From a virus: a DNA stretch of 36,911 nucleotides. How positions within the stretch are numbered: position 1 is the first letter of the stretch; every line of letters starts with the position of its first letter. The notes under the pieces were generated by a model. It was not told the DNA's origin. It made no database searches and worked only from the letters and a program-made list of their open reading frames with translations. A program made the translations under genes and the position numbers. The stretch covers positions 1 through 36,911 of IMG/VR virus record IMGVR_UViG_3300036766_000768. One strand, given 5' to 3'. This document shows positions 21,223 to 29,871 of this stretch, piece by piece.

Positions 21223-21465
21223 ATGAATTATTTTGGTCTAGTAGCTAATCTTGTCGATGCTTGCTTCATGGTGATGGGTAAGACAGGAAAGTTTCTAAAT
21301 GCTCGCGGCAATCGGATTTGTTTTCTTGTAGACATCGTTTGCCTTTCTTATTGGGTATACATGGATATTAAAAGAGGGCTCTATAGTCAAGCTATCAGTG
21401 CTATCATTTCAATTGGGTTGTGCGTATATGGATTTAGAAGATGGGGAAAGAAGCGGCCCGCATGA
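21223..21465 (+). CDS. Small integral membrane protein, PnuC-like layout
   Basis: ATG 21223 gives 80 aa; an upstream TTG at 21205 is possible. Hydrophobic helices lie at about residues 4-18, 34-48 and 57-74, separated by short polar turns with NARGNRICF and DIKRGLYSQA. The pattern of a basic turn, aromatic helix and Gly-rich helix ending in GFRRW is like a fragment of PnuC-type transporters found in phages. This is a weak likeness. The gene begins the rightward late region. Confidence 0.6.
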   Translation: MNYFGLVANLVDACFMVMGKTGKFLNARGNRICFLVDIVCLSYWVYMDIKRGLYSQAISAIISIGLCVYGFRRWGKKRPA

Positions 21466-21626
21466 TTCAGCAAATAAGCAAAAAAGACCTCCGCAAGAAA
21501 AAGCCTAACCGCAAGGAAACGGGCCATTGGGAAGGGAAATATTGGTGCGATTGCCGAACGCGCAACTATCGCGCTTGGCTATCGGTGAAGAGGAATGGGC
21601 ACGATGAACGAGATAGAGAAAGATAG
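21462..21626 (+). CDS. Small basic protein
   Basis: ATG 21462 overlaps the previous stop by ATGA (54 aa); ATG 21441 is an alternative start. The product is highly basic (KKDLRKKKPNRKETGHW) with a CDCRTRNYRAW motif. It probably binds nucleic acid. The family is unknown. Confidence 0.55.
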   Translation: MIQQISKKDLRKKKPNRKETGHWEGKYWCDCRTRNYRAWLSVKRNGHDERDRER

Positions 21627-21682
21627 AGAATATTGTAAGATTGCGCGTGCGCGAATTGATCATTTTTGATACCTTTCCCATT

Positions 21683-21868
21683 ATGATAGAAATGAAAATA
21701 TCCGTCTCCGATGACGAGCAGACGCTCCATCAAAAGTTTTTAGTCCACGCCGAAGGGATGCGCGTTGCTCATGACGATCCTGACCTTGCGCGTATGGTCA
21801 ACTCCGTTGTTTCCAGGTTTAAGGGAACTCCGAAAGATATTATAATCCGTTTCAAATATACTTGGTAA
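21683..21868 (+). CDS. Small protein upstream of the terminase
   Basis: ATG 21683 (61 aa) or ATG 21692 is likely; the frame is open further upstream, but only from TTG/GTG codons. The sequence MKISVSDDEQTLHQKFLVHAEG followed by acidic and amphipathic segments and a C-terminal strand (PKDIIIRFKYTW) suggests a small alpha/beta fold. It sits 4 bases before the small terminase gene. The function is unknown. Confidence 0.6.
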   Translation: MIEMKISVSDDEQTLHQKFLVHAEGMRVAHDDPDLARMVNSVVSRFKGTPKDIIIRFKYTW

Positions 21869-21872
21869 TATT

Positions 21873-22271
21873 ATGGGAACACCTGGAGTTCCGTTTAATA
21901 TAAAAAAGTCTCGCATACTTGAGAGCATAAAAAAGAAAAAGGGCGTAGTTACACAAATACTCCTTGATCTAGATATAGCCTACGATACTTACGCAAAACA
22001 TATCAGAGACAACCCAGAGCTGAAAGAAGCAATCGATAGTGCGCGTAATGATTTTGATGATACGATTTGCGATATGGCTGAGACAGCCTTGATGAGATCA
22101 TTGAAACAGGAGCAAGACTTATCTGCTTCCCTAAGTTCTGCTAAGTTTGTTTTAAATAACAAAGGGAAAAAACGTGGGTACAGCGCGCCGACAGGAGAGC
22201 AAACATTCCAAATCACCTGCTCCGATCTCCCCAAAAAGTACGCTGCCGGAGAAATCAAGCAGCCTGATTGA
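21873..22271 (+). CDS. terS: Terminase small subunit
   Basis: This 132-aa protein has an N-terminal HTH-like region (KKKKGVVTQILLDLDIAYDTYAKHI) resembling the DNA-binding domain of small terminases, a central helical oligomerisation region (DTICDMAETALMRSL) and a segment AKFVLNNKGKKRGY close to the end, as in the phage Terminase_2-like group. It recognises phage DNA and feeds it to the large subunit. Its 3' part overlaps the large subunit gene by 98 bases in another frame, an unusually long overlap that should couple the two. Confidence 0.8.
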   Translation: MGTPGVPFNIKKSRILESIKKKKGVVTQILLDLDIAYDTYAKHIRDNPELKEAIDSARNDFDDTICDMAETALMRSLKQEQDLSASLSSAKFVLNNKGKKRGYSAPTGEQTFQITCSDLPKKYAAGEIKQPD

Positions 22272-23763
22272 AGGGCTACCACAGAAAGAGTGGCGGCTCA
22301 ATAATCTCTACCGTATCGTAAATAAGAACGGCGACTCCGTTCGCTTCCAGCTTAACAAAGTCCAGACCGAAGTCCTTCACAATCTCCATACGCGCAATCT
22401 AATCCTAAAGGCTCGCCAACTCGGCATGTCAACTTTCGCCGTAATCTATCTCCTCGACGAGGTAATCTGGGAGGCGAATGTTTCCGCCGGTATCGTGAGC
22501 TATTCTCTAGAACACGCGCAGCACATATTTAAGCGTGTCATTGGTCACGCCCTAGATACTTACCCGACCGAGTATAAACAAGCAGCGGGGATCATTCAGC
22601 ATTCGGCTAGGGAGATATCTTTCTCCAATGGTTCTTTTCTACGCGTAGATACTTCGCTCCGTGGGGGTTCGTATCAACTCGTCCTAGTCTCTGAATTTGG
22701 CAAGACATGCGCGCGTAATCCACTCAAAGCCGAGGAGGTGATTACAGGAACCCTCCAAACTGTGCCTATCAATGGGACGATAATAATTGAATCCACCGGC
22801 GAAGGAAATTCGGGATACTATGCAGAGATGATTAACAATGCCGTGCAACGAGGTAATGAAAACCTATCGCCTCTAGAGTACAAAAGTTTCTTTTTCTCCT
22901 GGTTTTTAGAGTCCACCTATCGTATGCCAAATGCTGTTACCTATGGTGTAGAGCTTACGGATTACTTTAATAAGTTAGAGAAATTAGCCAATGTAAAGAT
23001 TGATCAACAGCAGAGATATTGGTATGCGCACCAGAAGAGCATTCTAGGCGAGAAGGTACGTCAAGAGTTTCCTTCCACCGTTTCAGAGGCTTTCATCTCC
23101 AGCTCAGACGCCTACTACTTCCAGCAGAGCATAGAGAAGGCATACCAAGAGAATCGCTGCCTCTCAATCAATCCCTATGACCCTCTCTCCCATGTCTACG
23201 TTGCAATGGACATCGGCGTAAATGATTTGACTGTAATGGCCTTCTTCCAGATCATACACGGCGAAATTCGGTTTATCGATTACTACGAAGATAAGAACAA
23301 AGGCGTTGATTTCTATGCGAGATACCTCCAGCAAGATAAAAAATATCTCTACCACACAATATTTCTCCCGCATGACGCCGCTCACCGAGACGGTATCGTC
23401 GTGGAAAACACTTACGAGCGTGACTTTAGAAGATTATTTGCAGGAACATCCACAAAATTCATCGTACTCAAGCGAACCGATAAGAATCTCAACATCTCAA
23501 ACGCCAAGATCAAGTTCGACCGTTGCGTGTTTAATCTCTCTAGGGTAAAGCCTTTCCTCGATCAGCTAGGGAAGTATCGGAAGAAGTGGTCTGAGCAGTA
23601 TGGCAAGTATTTAGATGAACCTTATCACGATATCTCATCAAACTACGCCGATTGCTTCCAATATTGCTGTCAAGCAGCCACACACATCGAAACGGTGAGC
23701 GATATGAAAGGCGCTCTAGAGAAGCACAAATCCGTTACAGACGCTCGTAGATTAAAAATATAA
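22174..23763 (+). CDS. terL: Terminase large subunit (packaging ATPase and nuclease)
   Basis: This is a 529-aa protein. Start GTG 22174 has AAAGGG about 8 bases upstream. The ATPase domain shows a Walker A variant KARQLGMST (about 79-88) and Walker B QLVLVSEFG with catalytic Glu174. Motif III-like IIIESTGEG follows near 205. The RNase H-like nuclease domain has Asp346 (VAMDIGVNDLT), Asp400 (LPHDAAHRD) and an acidic cluster near 486-493 (HDISSNYAD). It translocates DNA into the prohead and cuts it. The circular permutation implied by the assembly fits a headful (pac) terminase. Confidence 0.93.
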   Translation: MGTARRQESKHSKSPAPISPKSTLPEKSSSLIEGLPQKEWRLNNLYRIVNKNGDSVRFQLNKVQTEVLHNLHTRNLILKARQLGMSTFAVIYLLDEVIWEANVSAGIVSYSLEHAQHIFKRVIGHALDTYPTEYKQAAGIIQHSAREISFSNGSFLRVDTSLRGGSYQLVLVSEFGKTCARNPLKAEEVITGTLQTVPINGTIIIESTGEGNSGYYAEMINNAVQRGNENLSPLEYKSFFFSWFLESTYRMPNAVTYGVELTDYFNKLEKLANVKIDQQQRYWYAHQKSILGEKVRQEFPSTVSEAFISSSDAYYFQQSIEKAYQENRCLSINPYDPLSHVYVAMDIGVNDLTVMAFFQIIHGEIRFIDYYEDKNKGVDFYARYLQQDKKYLYHTIFLPHDAAHRDGIVVENTYERDFRRLFAGTSTKFIVLKRTDKNLNISNAKIKFDRCVFNLSRVKPFLDQLGKYRKKWSEQYGKYLDEPYHDISSNYADCFQYCCQAATHIETVSDMKGALEKHKSVTDARRLKI

Positions 23764-23827
23764 GTGCTATCTTTACCTTGAAAAGATATCTTTAAATTAA
23801 TACAAGATATTTTGACATAGGGTGTAG

Positions 23828-25981
23828 ATGCTGACACGAGCCGAGATCTGGTCTGAATTCCAAGAAAACTATCGTTATGCGCATGATTATTGGTCGCCCT
23901 TCGTTTCCAATGCACAAGTATACACTCTCGCAGCTTCTGGCTATACATGGAGCGAGAAAGAAAGACTCCAGCTCGACAAAGAGGGAAGAGAACCGCTTGA
24001 ACTCAACATCATGCGTAGACCCCTCCAATTCTTCTCCGGTTACCTCCGAGACAATCTCAATTCAGTAGTCATAGCTCCAGTCGAGGGCAGCGATCAGAAG
24101 ACCGCCGATCAGATGACCAAGCTATCCTATTACACCTGGGATAAAGGCGAAGGTTATTCTACCTTTTTAGACGCAGCCGATGAGATGATGAAATCGGGTA
24201 TGTCTCTCGTAGGAATTCAGATGGATTATTCCCGTGATTTTATCAACGGGGACATATCTTTCTACAAGCGTACCTTCAATCAGTTCTATCTTGACCCTAC
24301 GTTCGAGCGCATCGATCTACGCGACTGCGGCTTTGCCGTTATGCGCGACCTGCTCGATCGTAGCATCATCAAGCAGCTACTACCTTTCGTAGACCCTAAA
24401 GAAATTGACCAAATACAAAATGCTTTTCGCGATGATAAATTTCTCTCGTATCACCCTAATTTTACGACTCTTTCTCGTAATCGCAATCTTATGGCTTATG
24501 ACCAATATTATAAGCGCACAACAAGACGACGCAAGTTTCTTGTGGATGAGCGATCCTCTTTTTTTCGCGACATTACTGACCTGGATTCTGAGGAAGTAAA
24601 GAAACTCAAGATGGGTATAGGCAGGATGCGAAAGCTCCGCGAAGAAGCGTCATCTATGGATGTCTCCGAAGAGCAATTGCCTCCGGTTCTAGAGATCAAA
24701 GAAGTAGAGCGACCATACATCGAGCTTCACATCATGCTCAACGGCCAAGAGATTTACAATGGCGAGGACAAGACAGGGATCGTAGATACATTTCCATTCT
24801 GTCCTCTGATCTGCTACATGGAGCCTTCTATCTGGATGCCATCGCAAAGGGTGCAAGGTATCTCATCTACGCTCTACTCAGCCCAGCGCCAGTTTAACAA
24901 GCGCCACATGAAGATAGTCGACATGATGGATACCAATATCTCCACTGGCTTCCAATACATGATCGGAGCGGTAGCAGATCCTCAAGATCTCCAGCAATCC
25001 GGCCAGAATAAGATTATCGGGTTAGACGCGGAAGATCCATCGGTTCAGAAGTTTGGACAGGATGCAGTAAGGCAACTGCAAGGCGGCGGAGCAAATCCCG
25101 CTCTCATCGAATATCAAGGAGTCCTTGATCAGCTCACTCTTACCCTTGCAAACGTCAATGAATCAGTCCTCGGAGTAGATGAAAAGGGAAATACCCAAGT
25201 ATCAGGGCGCTTGGCTCAAGTACGCATTGCGCAAGGTCTACGATCCAATCGCAAGATCTTTGACAACATCGAACTAAGCCAAAAGGTTCTCGGTGGCCTC
25301 GTTCTCAAAGCCATTCAATTGAACATGCCACCAGGTAAAGTAGAGCGTATCATTGGCGAGAAGCCTACCGATCAATTCTACGAGAGAGAATTTGAGCAAT
25401 ATGATGCAGTGATCAAAGAGGGCGTTCGCTCTCAATCTCAGCGAGATGCTTACTACTATGAACTCGTTCAGCTCAAGAAAGATGGTATTGTCAATGTTCC
25501 AGAGCCTGAGATTGTACGCGCTCTGCAAATGGCTGGTCTAAGCGATCTGCAAGAAGCTATTGACGCCCAGCAAGAGCAAATGCAGCAAGCGCAGCAGATT
25601 GCAGCGCAGACCGCAGACATGGAACTCCAAGTCCTCAATGCTACAAAAGAAGAGAAGCTAGGTTTAGCGCAAGAGCGTAGAGCGCGTGTAATCAGCGATC
25701 TCGCACTCAAAGATGAAAGAGAAAGCGAAGCGCAGCAAAATATAGCGCAGGCAGCTCTAGATCGCGCTAGAACCATCACAGAAATCGCTAAGATGAACGA
25801 TGACCGCATATTGCAGGTTCTTACATTCGTCAATCAGTTAGAGCAACAGGAAGCATCTGCAAGAGAAGCGCAAAAGGCCCAAGTGGAAGACCAATCGGAT
25901 CGAATCAATACGGACACCGAAGGATCTAACGAAAGCAAACAAGCATCCCAGGCGGCTCAAGAAGTGCAGGGAATTCAATAA
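23828..25981 (+). CDS. Portal protein, P22 type
   Basis: This 717-aa protein has nearly the length of P22 gp1 (725 aa). The N-terminal part matches the start of P22-like portals (LELNIMRRPLQFFSGYLRDN). The middle holds the stem region (QRQFNKRHMKIVDMMD). The last 140 residues are a long Gln/Ala/Glu/Arg helix (EAIDAQQEQMQQAQQIAAQ), as in the C-terminal helical barrel of P22. It forms the 12-fold ring at the packaging vertex. AGGGTG precedes the ATG. The 64-base gap before it is AT-rich with a 12-base palindrome (23782-23793). Confidence 0.93.
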   Translation: MLTRAEIWSEFQENYRYAHDYWSPFVSNAQVYTLAASGYTWSEKERLQLDKEGREPLELNIMRRPLQFFSGYLRDNLNSVVIAPVEGSDQKTADQMTKLSYYTWDKGEGYSTFLDAADEMMKSGMSLVGIQMDYSRDFINGDISFYKRTFNQFYLDPTFERIDLRDCGFAVMRDLLDRSIIKQLLPFVDPKEIDQIQNAFRDDKFLSYHPNFTTLSRNRNLMAYDQYYKRTTRRRKFLVDERSSFFRDITDLDSEEVKKLKMGIGRMRKLREEASSMDVSEEQLPPVLEIKEVERPYIELHIMLNGQEIYNGEDKTGIVDTFPFCPLICYMEPSIWMPSQRVQGISSTLYSAQRQFNKRHMKIVDMMDTNISTGFQYMIGAVADPQDLQQSGQNKIIGLDAEDPSVQKFGQDAVRQLQGGGANPALIEYQGVLDQLTLTLANVNESVLGVDEKGNTQVSGRLAQVRIAQGLRSNRKIFDNIELSQKVLGGLVLKAIQLNMPPGKVERIIGEKPTDQFYEREFEQYDAVIKEGVRSQSQRDAYYYELVQLKKDGIVNVPEPEIVRALQMAGLSDLQEAIDAQQEQMQQAQQIAAQTADMELQVLNATKEEKLGLAQERRARVISDLALKDERESEAQQNIAQAALDRARTITEIAKMNDDRILQVLTFVNQLEQQEASAREAQKAQVEDQSDRINTDTEGSNESKQASQAAQEVQGIQ

Positions 25982-26005
25982 AATAAATTATGATAAAAAT
26001 ATATT

Positions 26006-26021
26006 CTACATTACGATGTAG
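26006..26021 (+). other. Short hairpin after the portal gene
   Basis: CTACAT and ATGTAG form a perfect 6-bp stem with loop TACG, upstream of a consensus AAGGAGG ribosome binding site. No U tract follows. It may mark a 5' end or a processing site for the mRNA of the next gene. Confidence 0.4.
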
Positions 26022-26044
26022 CAAATACCCCAAGGAGGTTTTAG

Positions 26045-26257
26045 ATGGGATATGATAAAGGTAAAATGAGTGGTGGCGGCAAATTCATGAATAATGGAAA
26101 AGGCATGGCTTCATATAAAGATGGAACGATGTCCTCAGCAAACAGGGTAAAACCTGAATGCGGGCCTGGCATGAACGCAGACCAAAAGAAAGCCAATGGC
26201 TTGCTCCAAAAAGCGCAGAAATCGGTTGATTCTCTTCGCGGAATGAGTGGAATGTAA
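26045..26257 (+). CDS. Small Gly/Lys/Met-rich protein
   Basis: This 70-aa basic protein has a repetitive start (KGKMSGGGKFMNNGKGMASYKDG). AAGGAGG, the best RBS of the late region, precedes the ATG by 7 bases, so it should be made in quantity. Its place between portal and scaffold suggests a head component or DNA-binding internal protein; this is inferred from position. Confidence 0.75.
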   Translation: MGYDKGKMSGGGKFMNNGKGMASYKDGTMSSANRVKPECGPGMNADQKKANGLLQKAQKSVDSLRGMSGM

Positions 26258-26260
26258 GCA

Positions 26261-26635
26261 ATGACTGTAAAGCCATTGTTAGACATACCATCTCTCTTAG
26301 TAGATCCAGCCTTCTTTGATGAGAAGGAACAAATGAAGGATTACTTAGGAAAGGCAGTCGACGCAATCGTAATGCAGAATCAAAAGAGGACTGAGCCTTA
26401 TTTCATAGTCTTTCACGAGAAATCTGACTCTATCAACTCTCAGATGAAGATCTCCGTATCGACTACGCTGCCTAACTTCGTTACGAACCAGATTACGTTC
26501 TGGTGTTGTAATAAGCGAGGAATTTGCGAATGGTTATGGACGGTACCTCCGAAAGAAGAAGGTAAAGGTTTGAGAGTTGAGTTTAACACTACGGGTGTCG
26601 CCTACCTGCAAGCAAAGGGTGCAATGCCATCGTAA
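26261..26635 (+). CDS. Hypothetical late protein between portal and scaffold
   Basis: This 124-aa protein has alternating beta strands (YFIVFHEKSD, QMKISVSTTLPNF, QITFWCCNKRGICEW) and a helical N-terminal third. The CC and IC cysteines may bind metal. It starts 3 bases after the previous stop. I recognise no family. Confidence 0.75.
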   Translation: MTVKPLLDIPSLLVDPAFFDEKEQMKDYLGKAVDAIVMQNQKRTEPYFIVFHEKSDSINSQMKISVSTTLPNFVTNQITFWCCNKRGICEWLWTVPPKEEGKGLRVEFNTTGVAYLQAKGAMPS

Positions 26636-26666
26636 GAGGCTGTCTTACGTTATAAACGGGTGAAGA

Positions 26667-27314
26667 ATGAGTGCGGATACCGTTCCTGTACAAGAACACG
26701 AAGTAGAAGAGCAAGAGGCTCAAGCGCCTGTATCGCCGATAGGATCGGAAGATGTAGGTAAAGAAGCTCAAGACACTGAAAAAGCAGCTCCTAAAGAGGA
26801 GCATGTACCTTTATCAGCGCTACAAAAAGAGCGCAGAAAAAGACAGGATGTTGAGCAAGAATTGCGCTGGCATAAAGAGCAGATGACGAGGCAACAAGCC
26901 CCGCCTACTCCTCAAGAGCCAGATGAAAGCCTCCAAGAGCCGGCTACTCGTGAAGATTTAGGAAAGTTTAAAAGGGAAGTGAAGCGCGAAGTATTTGAGA
27001 CTGCATGGATTAAAGATAATCCAGAGAAAGTCGCGGATATCAACGACAAACTTTCAGAATTTTTAAAACAAAGACCGCACCTCGCCCGTGCGATTGAAGA
27101 CGCGCCAAATAGATATGAAGAGGCATGGGAGCTAATGGATAAGTTAACTCCTAAACAAAAGTCTGCGTTGAAACCTGCACCTCCTAAGAGGGAAGCTCCT
27201 GGAAATCCAACTGGGATGCCAAAAGCAGCATCATTAAACGAAACGCTAGACCTTGGTAAAATGACCGATTCAGAATTTAACGCGTGGAGGCAGTCGAAAC
27301 GCCAGCGCAGGTAG
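26667..27314 (+). CDS. Scaffolding protein
   Basis: This 215-aa protein has the composition of phage scaffolds: an acidic disordered N-terminus (residues 1-50, many Glu and Gln), a coiled coil starting HVPLSALQKERRKRQDVEQE, a Pro-rich hinge, further helices and a basic C-terminus (FNAWRQSKRQRR) that would dock on the capsid protein. It lies directly before the major capsid gene. Scaffolds guide prohead assembly and then leave. Confidence 0.85.
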   Translation: MSADTVPVQEHEVEEQEAQAPVSPIGSEDVGKEAQDTEKAAPKEEHVPLSALQKERRKRQDVEQELRWHKEQMTRQQAPPTPQEPDESLQEPATREDLGKFKREVKREVFETAWIKDNPEKVADINDKLSEFLKQRPHLARAIEDAPNRYEEAWELMDKLTPKQKSALKPAPPKREAPGNPTGMPKAASLNETLDLGKMTDSEFNAWRQSKRQRR

Positions 27315-27334
27315 GTCGCTAAGGAGATCCCTGC

Positions 27335-28660
27335 ATGTCAGTAACAACTACCGCTACCTATGGCTCGATGGCCGATAGATGGGCGCAAAGGGCATTGCTA
27401 CAACGTAGCAAACCACGATGCGTTCACAATTTATTTGGGCGAGCTTTTACGCTTCCTCAAAAAAATACTGATACAATGGTTTTCCGAAGACAAGAGAACT
27501 TGCCTTCCGATCCAGTTGTATTATCACAAGATGCGGATCCCGCACCTGTACAAGTCAATAAATTTGACATCAACGTAACTATTCAAGAGTTTGGTCAAGT
27601 CGTATTGCTCTCTCGTAAAGTCATCCTCGTTGTAGAAGATGACACAGCGAATGAGACTGCGGATAACCTTTCTCAGTCCATGCACACTATGCTGGATAAA
27701 GTAACGCGTGATGTATTTGCAAGTTCAGTACCTCAAATTTCTTCATTAAACGGAATTAACGGGAATGCGATTACAGAATTAACTCAAATTGATGTGAACC
27801 GTGCAATTGCATATTTAGATCAAAATGATTCGGAAAAAATGACTCCTACAATTGAAGGAACGTCAAGATTCGGTAAAATGTGTGCCGAATTAAAATCTTG
27901 GGTAATTGACTTGGAGTTCCTCGCCGCGTAAAGCGGACGGATAACAAGGGGCAAGTGAATGGACTATAAGAATTGGAATCCACCTAAAGGACAACTAGAG
28001 TTTGTTCTTTTAAAAGAAGGTACATACGGAGTTAAGAGATGTATCAATGGGATTCCTGTAGAAGATTTACAGCCTGAACGACTAAATCCTGAGACTCAAA
28101 ATGATAAATGCAGTTATTCATCAGAAGAGTGTTTTAAACTGATGAAGATATGTTCTTATCATGATGAGATGCGATAGTCTGAACTCTATGGAAACATAGA
28201 GAGAGTGATCCGAAGAGGTTGCTCCGCCAGAAATGGTCAGTAAGCGAAAGCCGAAGTAACAGAAATGACAGGGCCAGTAGAACCAGCTTATTGGGTAACT
28301 GCTCACGTAAAAATGAAGCCAGATATCCGTAATCTAGATGCGTTTGTGCCTACGTCCCAATATGGCAGTCAAGACCCTGTTTTGCAGGCGGAATTTGGCG
28401 CAACCGATGAGGCTCGCTGGGTTACCTCGACGCTCGTCACTGTAACCAGTGCAAACCCACCTGTGTTCTACAACACATTCATCGCAGCTAATGCGTATGG
28501 ATATGTAGGACTCGACGAAGTGTCGACAGAGATGATCTTGAAACCCCTTGGATTCAATGATTACCTTAACCGATTCCAATCAATGGGTTTTACTGCTTGG
28601 TTCAACGCAGCCATCTTGGATGACTCGCACATCGTAACCCTGCTTTCAACACAAGCGTAA
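27335..28660 (+). CDS. Major capsid protein, N4-gp56 family, gene split by a group I intron
   Basis: The coding exons are 27335-27874 (180 codons) and 28268-28660 (130 codons plus stop); joined, they give 310 aa. Splicing restores the run EGTSRFG-TGPVEPAYW, which matches the conserved stretch of N4-gp56 capsid proteins, where a Gly-rich loop precedes a segment ending in strands and a FVPTSQYG-like motif. The C-terminus (GFTAWFNAAILDDSHIVTLLS) is also typical. Unspliced, exon 1 would run on for 18 residues and stop at 27931, giving a truncated 198-aa product. AAGGAGAT precedes the ATG. It forms the HK97-fold shell. Confidence 0.92.
27875..28267 (+). ncRNA. Group I self-splicing intron, ORF-less, in the capsid gene
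   Basis: The intron is 393 nt. P1 pairs exon bases 27868-27874 (AUUCGGU) with 27884-27890 (GCCGAAU), leaving the required U.G pair at the 5' splice site. The 3' exon start ACA can pair with UGU 27881-27883 (P10). The core shows P6 (28056-28060/28068-28072), the R motif UGAACGACUAAAU with P7 GACUA (28080-28084) pairing with UAGUC (28175-28179), P8 (28117-28124/28139-28146) and P9 with a GAAA tetraloop (28184-28190/28195-28201). It ends in G 28267. The 72-codon ORF inside covers the catalytic core and is not a plausible gene. Splicing is essential, since the capsid protein is essential. Confidence 0.92.
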
Positions 28661-28675
28661 GCTTAAGGAGATAAT

Positions 28676-29449
28676 ATGGCAGATCTATTTTTAGGCCAAA
28701 CCTGTACCGAAGCGTACCGATTCATTTCAGCGGGTACGGCTCACACGTTTACTTTCAGCTGGCAGCCTGACAAGGTTGTGTTTAACAACATAACAAAATG
28801 GGTTGCAACTGCTGGAAACTTACCAGTTTCTATCTGGTGGAGGGATGAAACCCTATCTGGTGATTCACAACAAATGGTTGTTATTGATTCATCGGCTGGA
28901 GCTTCTTTCAACTTCAAAACAGAAGCAACTAACGGCTTTACAGTCGCTAACACAGCTGGTGGAGTAGCTTCTTATTTCAAATTAATCAGCGGCGTCACTC
29001 AAGCAGATCCCTGCGTGATTACTACGACCACAGCACATGGTTACCAAACAGACCAACAAGTTAGAATCACTGACCTTGGTAATGTGGGGCCTAGTGTTGC
29101 AGATCGCGGCATGAGCCAATTAAATAACAACCAGTACATCATCACTGTACTCACCTCGACGACTTTCTCGCTTAGAGATGTCATCACAGATGAGCCAATT
29201 GATTCTACTGCTTTTACCGCCTGGGTATCTGGTGGACGTGTTGACATGGTGACAAGAGTGATATCGCTCAACAATCCTGCTCAGTTTCCTTATCTGGTGA
29301 CACCTTATTCACCAACTCCATTTGCTTATGATCCAATCCTGTACAAGCTTACAGCGGGAACAGCAGTAATGGGAAGTGATAGCGACAGGTTTGTAATTGA
29401 GGCGTATAAATTCGGCTCGTACACCGATTTAGGTGACTTGGTGACCTAG
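28676..29449 (+). CDS. Head or tail surface protein with an FCCH-like domain
   Basis: This is a 257-aa protein. The N-terminal 95 residues form a beta-rich domain. Residues about 110-190 carry a module (DPCVITTTTAHGYQTDQQVR, later IDSTAFTAWVSGGRV) that also occurs at 29539-29871 and in 32050-33903. This domain is usually annotated as FCCH-like in phage structural proteins. The C-terminus is another beta segment. It follows the capsid gene by 15 bases and ends before a strong terminator, so it is expressed with capsid and may be a decoration protein. Confidence 0.8.
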   Translation: MADLFLGQTCTEAYRFISAGTAHTFTFSWQPDKVVFNNITKWVATAGNLPVSIWWRDETLSGDSQQMVVIDSSAGASFNFKTEATNGFTVANTAGGVASYFKLISGVTQADPCVITTTTAHGYQTDQQVRITDLGNVGPSVADRGMSQLNNNQYIITVLTSTTFSLRDVITDEPIDSTAFTAWVSGGRVDMVTRVISLNNPAQFPYLVTPYSPTPFAYDPILYKLTAGTAVMGSDSDRFVIEAYKFGSYTDLGDLVT

Positions 29450-29494
29450 GAGATTTAGCGGGATAAAACCTGTTGTTATTTGAATCTTCGTTTC

Positions 29495-29525
29495 GTTAGG
29501 CGCCTTAAAAAAGCGCCTAATTTTA
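29495..29525 (+). terminator. Intrinsic terminator after the capsid/decoration genes
   Basis: TTAGGCGC (29496-29503) pairs with GCGCCTAA (29513-29520) around a 9-base loop, followed by TTTTAATT. It should end most transcripts carrying the abundant head proteins and let less RNA run into the neck genes. Confidence 0.85.
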
Positions 29526-29538
29526 ATTAGAGGTAAAG

Positions 29539-29871
29539 ATGAGTGCAGTTGGCCAACTTCCGCATCGCGCAACACTGCTGAGCGTTAGCTTAGCATTTCC
29601 TTGTATCATAACTACAACGGAAGCGCATGGGTATTCAACGCATGATTTTATACGTCTCACTAATCTAAACGGTATGATGCCAGCTCCTCAGAATGGAGCA
29701 GACCAGCTCAATGGCAACCGATACAGGATCATTGTCACAGGTGACGATACATTTAAGATTCAAGATCCAATCACCTTCCAGGACATAGACTCTAGCAATT
29801 TCACGCCCTACAGTGCAGGCGGAAATGTAAACTTAATCGAACCTACATTTTACTTTTACGGAGAAGAATAA
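29539..29871 (+). CDS. Small virion protein consisting of the shared FCCH-like module
   Basis: This 110-aa protein is nearly all the module seen in the previous gene: FPCIITTTEAHGYSTHDF, then NGNRYRIIVTGDDTF and IDSSNFTPYSAGGNV. AGAGGTAAAG precedes the ATG, and the stop abuts the next start. It may be a neck or head-surface subunit derived by duplication from its neighbour. Confidence 0.8.
   Translation: MSAVGQLPHRATLLSVSLAFPCIITTTEAHGYSTHDFIRLTNLNGMMPAPQNGADQLNGNRYRIIVTGDDTFKIQDPITFQDIDSSNFTPYSAGGNVNLIEPTFYFYGEE

Noticed and set aside
21604-21669. Possible 21-aa ORF
   Set aside because: It overlaps the end of 21462-21626, is very short and has no recognisable feature. Too weak to list.
23782-23793. 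12-base palindrome AAAGATATCTTT before the portal gene
   Set aside because: It is short and AT-rich, with no second copy noticed. It could be chance.
25468-25833. Cys/Ser-rich minus-strand ORF within the portal gene
   Set aside because: It is the reverse-strand shadow of the Gln/Ala/Glu-rich portal barrel helix, with no RBS and no operon context.
27959-28177. 72-codon ORF inside the capsid intron, possibly a homing endonuclease remnant
   Set aside because: It overlaps the catalytic core (P6, P7 and P8 strands) and its stop lies within the P7 3' strand. No HNH, GIY-YIG or LAGLIDADG motif is present, so it is a chance frame over ribozyme sequence.
27335-28660. Frameshift or two separate capsid-fragment genes
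   Set aside because: The break removes no conserved sequence when the intron is taken out, the junction is exact, and group I core elements are present. An error or pseudogene would not give these.
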